Shown here piece by piece: positions 57,801-64,000 of a DNA stretch of 64,000 bases. This stretch comes from Amylostereum areolatum (Eukaryota; Basidiomycota; Agaricomycetes; Russulales; Stereaceae). The stretch's first letter is position 1. Every line of letters begins with the position of its first letter. The position numbers and the translations under genes are program-made. The notes beneath the pieces are model-generated. The model was not told the origin of the DNA, ran no database searches, and saw only the letters and a program-made list of their open reading frames with translations. Location: contig SAXG01000017.1 in assembly GCA_012932865.1 (NCBI GenBank), positions 558,001 through 622,000 of the forward strand. Reading direction: 5' to 3'.

Positions 57801-58599
57801 CGGACTGAAACTTCTTGGGGACGTGGAGGACGGCGAGGGTGCGGGCGTAGAAGGACTGGGTGTACTCCGGGGAGCGGAAGAACTGACGGCGGAGACGGAT
57901 CATGGCGCGCCAGTGGAACCATACGCCGGCCATGACGACGAGGGTGATGACGTAGGACATTCCGACGTGGGCGAAGAGGAAGTAGCCGCCGACGTCGCGG
58001 ATGGTGAGGATGGAGAGGAGGTCGCGATTCTTGGGGTCGACGTGACGGAGGCTGTAGGTGACGTTGATGGGGACGAGGACGGCGCAGGTGAGGATGGCGA
58101 TGAGGGAGAAGGAGTAGCGCATCATGCGAAGGAAGCGGAGGAAGGTGACGGCGTCGAGGCCGATCTTGTCGAGGAGCTCGGGTTCTCGAGTGCGGGCGAG
58201 GGGGGCTATCCAACCAAAGATGCCGCTGGAGATGCGTGGGGGAGGTTTGTCGCCGACGTGATACTTGACTTTGGGCTCGTACACGAGCTGAAGGAACGGC
58301 GAGAAAAGGAGTGGGAGGGAAGGTCAGAGAGCGGGATGGAAAAAGAGCGGAGGAGGCAAGAGGGGTCGAAGGGAGGAGAAAGGGATGAGAGACGATAACT
58401 CACTTTATTCTTGGGGCGGAGCAAGTTGAAGACGATGATGGTGGCGAGCTGTGGAAGGGTGAGGGAGAGAAGGGGGTGGATGGAGAGAGGGAAGACGAAC
58501 GGAGACGACGGACATCAGGGCGACCTGGGAGCCGACGGCGGCGGGCGCCAGCGTCCGCGTGTTGAGGCCAGCCGTGATGGAATCTTGAATGTCGGACAT
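54805..58599 (-). CDS. CSC1: Csc1/OSCA-type (DUF221) calcium-permeable channel
   Basis: Multi-spanning membrane protein of the hyperosmolality-gated or mechanosensitive OSCA/TMEM63 group (yeast Csc1, Rsn1, Phm7). Start MSDIQDSITAGLNTRTLAPA at 58599, then VALMSVVSV and TIIVFNLLRPKNK. Central blocks: KIGLDAVTFLRFLRMMRYSF, SLIAILTCAVLVPINVTYSL, the cytosolic region with FMGLGGQKRDAIDYYT and PENYGFASMAAVPYAHIVAQ, then the pore region TLICFLNTVPLFVLSILANL, FTVISGVLPPAVSALFGFFL, GFLVIFDLAQILNLAWIF and GTVGLVFAPLAPLVAVAAAI. After the last membrane segment (TVPPFVIVLLFKGYINRVFD) comes a long tail with repeated N/T-SPQQ-S/T-Y units. About nine introns, including a 10-nt exon at 56267-56276. No frame break found; roughly 950 residues. 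Confidence 0.93.
55018..55140 (-). repeat. In-frame tandem repeat encoding YNSPQQS/YTSPQQT units
   Basis: In the C-terminal tail of the CSC1-like protein, seven-to-eight residue units rich in Ser, Pro and Gln recur about eight times (HNSPQQAY, SSPQNTY, TSPQQSY, NSPQQSY, NSPQQTY, TSPQF). The DNA copies are near identical in places (55034-55085). Confidence 0.85.
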
Positions 58600-59005
58600 G
58601 GTGGCTTGAAGGAAGAGGAGGAAGAGGAGGGGGAGGAGGAGGAGGAGAGGGGAAGGGGAAGGGGAGAAAAGGAGGTGGAGGCTATGGAGGGGCCAATGGG
58701 AGGTAAGGGGAAAGGGGCTCGTTGAACGGTGAAGGATCGGGCGAATGAAGGAAGGTGAGCAGGAAGGGAAACGGGGCAGATGAGAAAGGCAACTGGACGC
58801 CGTGAGAGAGTCTGAGCTCTCCGTGGCTTTGCTTCGTGCTCTTTGTGCCCATACCGTACCCCACGTGACTCCCCCCCCTGGTCCCCTTTTGTCCCCCGCA
58901 CGTCGTCATGCTGTTCAGCTGCAGGTGGCCTTGGAGTCCCACATCAGGCAACATATTCGATAGCACACACCCGCCGTGTTCATTCATTACAGTAGAGAAT
59001 AAGGA
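58600..59005. other. Intergenic, CSC1 5' region
   Basis: About 400 nt. Purine-rich GGA/GAGG tract at 58609-58680 (pyrimidine-rich on the coding strand of CSC1, as often in fungal promoters). No gene seen. Confidence 0.55.
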
Positions 59006-60068
59006 TCATCCGTGGCCGTCGTCCCCCATCAGCGTCTGAACCGTCCTCACCACCGCCCCCATCCCCTCCCGCGCCGCCTCCCGCTCCCTCTCATCCACCC
59101 GACGCAACACCCGGCTCTCAAATTTGTCCGGGTGGAACCGCAACATCGTCCTCCTCAGCCTCTCCTTCCGCTCCTTCGCCCGCCCCTCCACGTTCCCATC
59201 CTCCTCCGCGCCCACCACAGGGAGCAGGAACGCGGAAATCGCCTCCGCCGTCAGGTGCTCGATCCGGAAGGGGGTCGACGGGGCTTTCTCGGTGAAGATC
59301 GGCCATGGGATCTCGTCCAGGCGTAGGGAGCGTGGGGGGTCCGTGGCACTTGCAGCCACTGCGCCGAGGGCTTCCCAGCCGCGCTCGTAGGCCAGACGCG
59401 CATCCTCGTCCCGCCTCCGCACCCGTTCCCGACGCCGTCGCCCCCGCTTTTCCTCTTTCGCTTTCAGAACCCGCGCGGCCTCCGCCCGTCGCGCCTTCTG
59501 CGCGGCCTGCACCCGTTCCTGCTCTTCAATCGCGGCTGCGTTCTTCCGCCTGTCGTGCACATGTACACCCATAAGTACCGTACGTGAGCGCGTGAAAGAG
59601 ACAGCGTCGCGAGGGGGCGCACCTCCACATTCCGGCCCTCACCCATTCCGCGTACTCTTCGTCTTCCATCATGCATGGGTCCACATCCGGCGCCCCTCTC
59701 CCCGTCGAAGACGCGGAAGAGCCGGCGGTTCGCCAGCGGTGCGGCACCCGGGCGTAGTCGTTCAGCCGCGCCTCGACGCCGTGCAGCCCCGAGTCGTCGT
59801 TCATCGCGTCGTACATCTTCTCCCGAAACCGCTCTTCCTCCACCCGCGCGCGCACCTCCTCGTAGTACGCGCCCTCCGTATCCGGAGGAAAGGACGGGCT
59901 CGGCGCCGCGGGCGGCGGCCCGTACGCCTCGGCGTTGTCGTCCTCGTCCCCGTCATCGTCGGCACGCGCGCGCCGGGAATGTCTGCGAGCGGCTTTGCGA
60001 GCTTTGCGCAGGTCGTGTTCGGCTTGCTCGGTTGGGGTCCGTTTCAGGTGTAGCTTGCTCGTGTGCAT
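59006..60068 (-). CDS. NFKBIL1-like protein with DnaJ-like C-terminal segment
   Basis: Two main exons: 60068 to about 59626 and about 59548 to 59006. Start MHTSKLHLKRTPTEQAEHDL, a basic helix (RKARKAARRHSRRARADD), acidic and Pro-rich sequence, then AYYEEVRARVEEERFREKMY and YAEWVRAGMW. After the intron comes a long charged coiled coil (AAIEEQERVQAAQKARRAEA, KAKEEKRGRRRRER) and DEIPWPIFTEKAPSTPFRIE. The C terminus RLRRTMLRFHPDKFESRVLR has the HPD tripeptide of J-like domains, matching the fungal relatives annotated as NF-kappa-B inhibitor-like. The human relative is linked to mRNA processing; role here unknown. Confidence 0.78.
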
Positions 60069-60240
60069 GTGAGGGAGAAAGGGAAAGGAAGGTCGGGCGC
60101 AGACCGGGCGGCGCGCGCCGCCGGGAGGTGTTATGACGTAATTGGGTTCCAGGGGTTCCAGCCTGTCCGCCGCCAATGGTCATATTATTCTGCATGCCCC
60201 CCGCCTGCACGTCCTGCAGCCGTCTCAGCCCACCAAACAA

Positions 60241-62789
60241 ATGCCCGAGTCCCCCTCCAAACGAAAACTGTCGCCCTCCCCCGCCTCTTCCCGCTCGATC
60301 ACCCCCGCCGTCCCACCCCGCAAACGCCTCAAACCCTCGACCTCGCACCCGCCCATCCTCCAAAACCACACGATCTTCGTCCTTCCGCCGAAGCTAGACC
60401 AGGCGACCATCCACGAGCTGCACCAGCTCGTCGATCGGAGCGGGGCGCGGCTCGTGAGTCGGGCGGAGGACGCGGACACGATCCTCACCGCGATCGGCAT
60501 GCGCAAACGGCTGGAAAGGCACCTGAGCTGGGCCGTCGCTGTGAGTGCTCGCCCCCGCGCCACGACCCTTCCCAAGGTCGCGTACATACCGAGTGGCGCA
60601 CACGCGCTCCTCGCTTACATACCATGGGGTTCTCATATACGTATGCATGTGTGTCCCACAGAAATCGAAGGCGGTGTTGAAGCCGTCCTGGCTTCGGGAT
60701 TCCGTCGCGCAGGGAAGGGCGCTGCCGTGTCGGGACTACGTCGCCCTGAGGGACCTCGCGACCTCCACCGAGGCCCACTGTCCGACCCATTCAGATTCGG
60801 GAGCGTCCCCGTCGTCTTCGAGCACGCGAGGTCACGCTCCAAGAAACCATAACGCGCCTGAACCTCCAAAGGACCTTCTGCCGCCGGAGGTCCCGTACTC
60901 GACCGAGGAGACGTCCCCGACGGCCCGCTTCTCGTGCGAGCGGGCGACCCCGCTCGTCTGTGTAAACCAGGCGCTTTGCGAGTATCTGGACATCATTCGA
61001 CGCGGTCGGGAGGTTGAGGGGGAGGAGCGGAGCGCGCTGAGCTATCGGCGGGCGATCGCGGTCAGTCGCCTTCTGGCGATCGTGGTTCATGTTTCGCTCA
61101 CGAGGGGGGGGTGGAGGTAGGTCATCAAAGGTACTTCCCCGTTGGTTCGTGTCCTGAACGGAGGACACCGACTGAGGATGTCCGCAGCGTTTCCCCGAAA
61201 GATCGATTCCCGGTCCCGGCGCGATGTACAGAAGCTTCCCAACCTCGGAGCGAAACTCCTGAACATGGTATCGTCGACCCGTCGGCCTCGCCACCTGCAC
61301 GCCCCATCTGACCCGTCTCCACCGGCAGATCGACGAATACGTGGACACGGGTCGCGTGCAGGAGATAGGTGCGCCGACGTCGCGGCCGCTCGCGGGCTTG
61401 CCGCTCACGCCTAGTAGCATGCACCGCAGAGGCCATATGCTCCTCGGAACGTTTCAAGGCCCTCGTCGATTTTTCCGCCGTCTACGGCATAGGACCGACC
61501 ACCGCGCGGCACCTCTACTCCCTGGGCTTGCGGAACCTCCGCGAACTCGAAGTGCATTACGAGGTAGATCATACGCCGGACAGCCTCGTCACCGTCCTCG
61601 GCGACGGCGACGGCGAGGGCTCCCGGACTGCAAGAGCACAGAACGCCCGCGCCGCTCAGGAGGAACGCGACGCGACGGAGGCGTGGATCGCGGTCGCTTT
61701 GAAGCTGAGGCATGACTTGGCGATCAAGTAGGTTTGCTCACTCGTCTCCGAACGTGCCGGACGGTTGATTCTAGGTACTGCCCACTGCAGGATACCTCGA
61801 TCGGAGGTCGAGGCCATCCACCGGACTATCGTGGCGGAGCTCGACGCGGTCCAACCGGGGTGCGTGAGCACCGTCGTTGGAGGGTGAGACGGCCGTGCGG
61901 ACTTTATGACGCGCTTGTGCTGAACTCGGCGCTTGGCAGATACCGACGCGGAAAGGCCGAGTGCGGCGACGTCGACATCGTGTTCACGCACCCGGACCCG
62001 GAGACGGTGAAAGGCCTGTGTGCGGCCCTCGTCGGACGGCTTCGCGCCCAGGGTGGGTCCGCGCACTTTCTTTCCCTCTCTCCCCGAGCGCATCGATCTC
62101 ACGGTTGCGCGCAGGACGGGTGACGCACGTCCTCCGTGAGCATCCCGTCGCGCTTTATGTAGTTCCTCGCAAGACCGCTGATGCCTAGTGCACGACCAGA
62201 CCTCTCCCGGTTCCACCCCCACGACCCGCTCCGGCACCGCCGCTGGGACTCGCTCGAGAAGGCGCTGACGGTGTTCGTGGCCCCGGGGACCGCCCTGCGC
62301 CGGCGGGTGGACCTGATCTTCGCGCCGCCGGAGACGTACTGGACGGCGGTCGTTGGCTGGTGAGTCTCGGGGGGGGCGGCGCGTCGCCGGCTTGGGGGGA
62401 GCGGTTTCGTTGACGGGCGGCGGCGCTGGCTTAGGACCGGGTCGCAGATGTTCGAGCGGGACCTGCGGTCCGTCGCGAAGAAACAGTGCGTGGGTCCCGT
62501 CCGCGCCGTGCTGCTGTGTGAGCTGACTTTTTTTCTTCTTTCGGTCGACAGAGGCATGAAGTTCGACAGCTCGGGAATGTACGTCGCCCGCCCCGCCGCT
62601 CCGGCTCGTGCTCGTAGAGTCCACGCTGACATCATGTATTATCACCGCGTTTCTTCTTCTGCGACTCGCCGTGTTGGAAGAACGCGGCGCAGGGACTCGA
62701 GGTTGTTTCATCCGCGCTCGGAGAAGGCGGTTTTCGACCTGTTCGGGCTGCCGTGGATCGATCCGACGTTGCGGAACGCGGACTGCTAG
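60241..62789 (+). CDS. POL4: Family X DNA polymerase (Pol4 / Pol lambda-like)
   Basis: Gap-filling polymerase for base-excision and end-joining repair. Start at 60241 (MPESPSKRKLSPSPASSRSI); an in-frame ATG at 60142 is possible. A BRCT domain follows (HTIFVLPPKLDQATIHELHQ, KAVLKPSWLRDSVAQGRALP). Then LSYRRAIAVIKAFPRKI, the helix-hairpin-helix KLPNLGAKLLNMIDEYVDTG, VYGIGPTTARHLYSLGLRNL, IKIPRSEVEAIHRTIV, and the palm with YRRGKAECGDVDIVFTHPDP (the two catalytic Asp), LHLSRFHPHDPLRHRRWDSL and RRVDLIFAPPETYWTAVVGW (third Asp). It ends ITRRRDSRLF, EKAVFDLFGLPWIDPTLRNADC. About ten introns, all joining in frame. Confidence 0.95.
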
Positions 62790-63297
62790 ATGCGTGGGGG
62801 TTGGACGATGTCACTTATTTCTCAACTGTGGAAGCTGCGTATGCCTTATTACTATGACAAGGTTGTTGTGGACTTTGCAGGCGTAGTCGCTCGTGTCTGG
62901 TCGCGACTTGCAGACACAATAAGCCAGCCTCACAATAAACCTAGGGACAAAGCCCCGGTTGTCGTGAATCGGCTTGTCCCCCCCCCTCTTCGCGTTTCAC
63001 ATTCACAATTAATGATACAATGATATTAGGTTGGGAGTCAGACATGAGGAGATTCGTGTCCGATGGGTCGAGAGCGCGGAGATGGATGGAAAAGCGTGCC
63101 TCTGAGCCGAGGGATCGGGGCAGGTTGAGTGGAATGCGTTACTATGTAGCGTGCACTTGAAGTACGCGGCAGGCACGTATTTATACGCATGGAATAGTGA
63201 GCCTGGGAGATATATCATGGTGCATGAGAGAAAGGACATGGTGCAAGCGGTAGAGTGGTACGGAGAGGCTTGGAGGGAACAGATGGTACTAACGACG
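62790..63297. other. Convergent 3' region
   Basis: About 500 nt between the stops of POL4 (plus) and the edge gene (minus). No supported gene. Confidence 0.6.
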
Positions 63298-64000
63298 CTA
63301 TCGCGACACGTCTCTCCCCGGCTTCAGCTTCCTCGCGCTCTTCTTCGGCTTTAGCTTCGCCTTGACTTTCGCCATCCACCCCCCGTTCTTGACCTTCGCG
63401 TCTCCGTCGTCCGGCCCGTCCTGCGAGCTGTTCGGAGAGGGGGACGACGGGGAGGCCGCGTCTATGCCAGGACCGAGCGCCCCAGACGGCCCCGCCTGAT
63501 CTTGGACCCATCGCGCGACGAAGGGCGAGGCCAGCTGGGGTCTCCTGATCGGGGCCGTGTGGGGGCGACCGGCCCCGTCGAACAGGATGGAGTACGTCGG
63601 CGGCAGCTCGTGCGATGTCGTGCGTCTCCGGGCGGGGACGGTGCGTACGACGCGGTCGGCACTGTCTTCGGGAGGAAAGAGCCCTAGGGTGGGCGTCTGG
63701 GGGAGCCCGTGAAGGCACTGAGCAACGTTATGTGAGGGAGGTAGGGGGTGGAGGGCGCATTACCGTCGGTTCCTCTTGGGTGCGCGGTCGGCGCGGTGTG
63801 TAGGATCGGGAGGGACGAAGGTGGGTCGCGGAGCCGTGGGTACCCTGCTGGCGGGCACGACCAGAAGAGCCGCCGCTATCGTCACGTTCTCCGATAACAG
63901 GAGCCGAGCGTGGTCCGTTCTATTCGTGGTCGGAAGGGGTGACGTTCATACTGGTCAGCGCTTCCCGCCCGGAATACTTGCGGTCGGCACCCGCGAGGGA
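63298..64000 (-). CDS. Partial gene at right edge, basic C-terminal tail, unknown
   Basis: Enters from beyond 64000 and ends at 63298. The last exon (about 63720-63298) reads HGLPQTPTLGLFPPEDSADR, HELPPTYSILFDGAGRPHTA, FVARWVQDQAGPSGALGPG, a Ser-rich stretch, and a basic end (MAKVKAKLKPKKSARKLKPG, DVSR). An intron at about 63763-63721 joins it to an exon with ENVTIAAALLVVPASRVPTA and RPTFVPPDPTHRADRAPKRN. Good codon usage and a plausible splice pair support a real gene, but the phase at that join is uncertain and no domain is recognisable from this fragment. Confidence 0.5.

Noticed and set aside
57488..58213. Long Arg/Pro/His-rich frame antisense-shifted to CSC1
   Set aside because: Out-of-frame shadow of the clear CSC1 exon at 57511-58284.

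Overview
The window is nuclear DNA of a filamentous basidiomycete, most likely a mushroom-forming Agaricomycete. The evidence is dense genes on both strands with almost no spacing, many introns of about 45-65 nt per gene, several micro-exons, and fungal families (Nab2, Hrd3, Rer1, Fcf1, Uaf30, Csc1, fungal PAL, CYP-type P450, TmpA-like reductase). No prokaryotic, viral, rRNA, tRNA, transposon or CRISPR feature was recognised.

Layout. 0.1-4.3 kb: a Nab2-type poly(A) RNA-binding protein and an uncharacterised gene, both minus strand. 4.3-14.5 kb: two tandem FAD-dependent amine oxidoreductases (plus strand), then two tandem phenylalanine ammonia-lyases (minus strand), an apparent amino-acid/amine catabolism block made of two local duplications. 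16.7-19.6 kb: a DUF1917/Bles03 protein and the rRNA-processing PIN protein Fcf1. 19.9-25.4 kb: a very long, acidic, largely disordered nuclear-looking protein of unknown function. 26.5-28.7 kb: a TmpA-like membrane reductase. 29-37.5 kb: oligoribonuclease (damaged), a small acidic protein, the ERAD adaptor Hrd3 and a DEK_C-SWIB Uaf30-like protein. 38-43.4 kb: a LARGE-like GT49 glycosyltransferase, an ankyrin-like repeat protein and a 2-hydroxyacid dehydrogenase. 44.8-53.8 kb: a cytochrome P450, Rer1, glycerate 3-kinase, a DUF985 cupin, an IMPACT-family protein and a mitochondrial-looking unknown. 54.8-64 kb: a Csc1/OSCA channel, an NFKBIL1-like protein, a family X DNA polymerase and a partial gene at the right edge.

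Most genes are unrelated housekeeping neighbours; the only functional grouping I would defend is the oxidoreductase/PAL block. The glycerate 3-kinase and the 2-hydroxyacid dehydrogenase (possibly a glyoxylate/hydroxypyruvate reductase) could share glycerate/glyoxylate metabolism but lie 5 kb apart.

A notable technical point: many conserved genes, mainly between 29 and 53.5 kb, carry single-base frame breaks inside otherwise well conserved sequence, several in short homopolymers. This looks more like consensus error than gene death and should be settled before any of these genes is called a pseudogene. No convincing new biological system was found; the best unknowns are the 19.9-25.4 kb acidic protein, the 52.2-53.8 kb mitochondrial-looking protein and the 2.8-4.2 kb gene.
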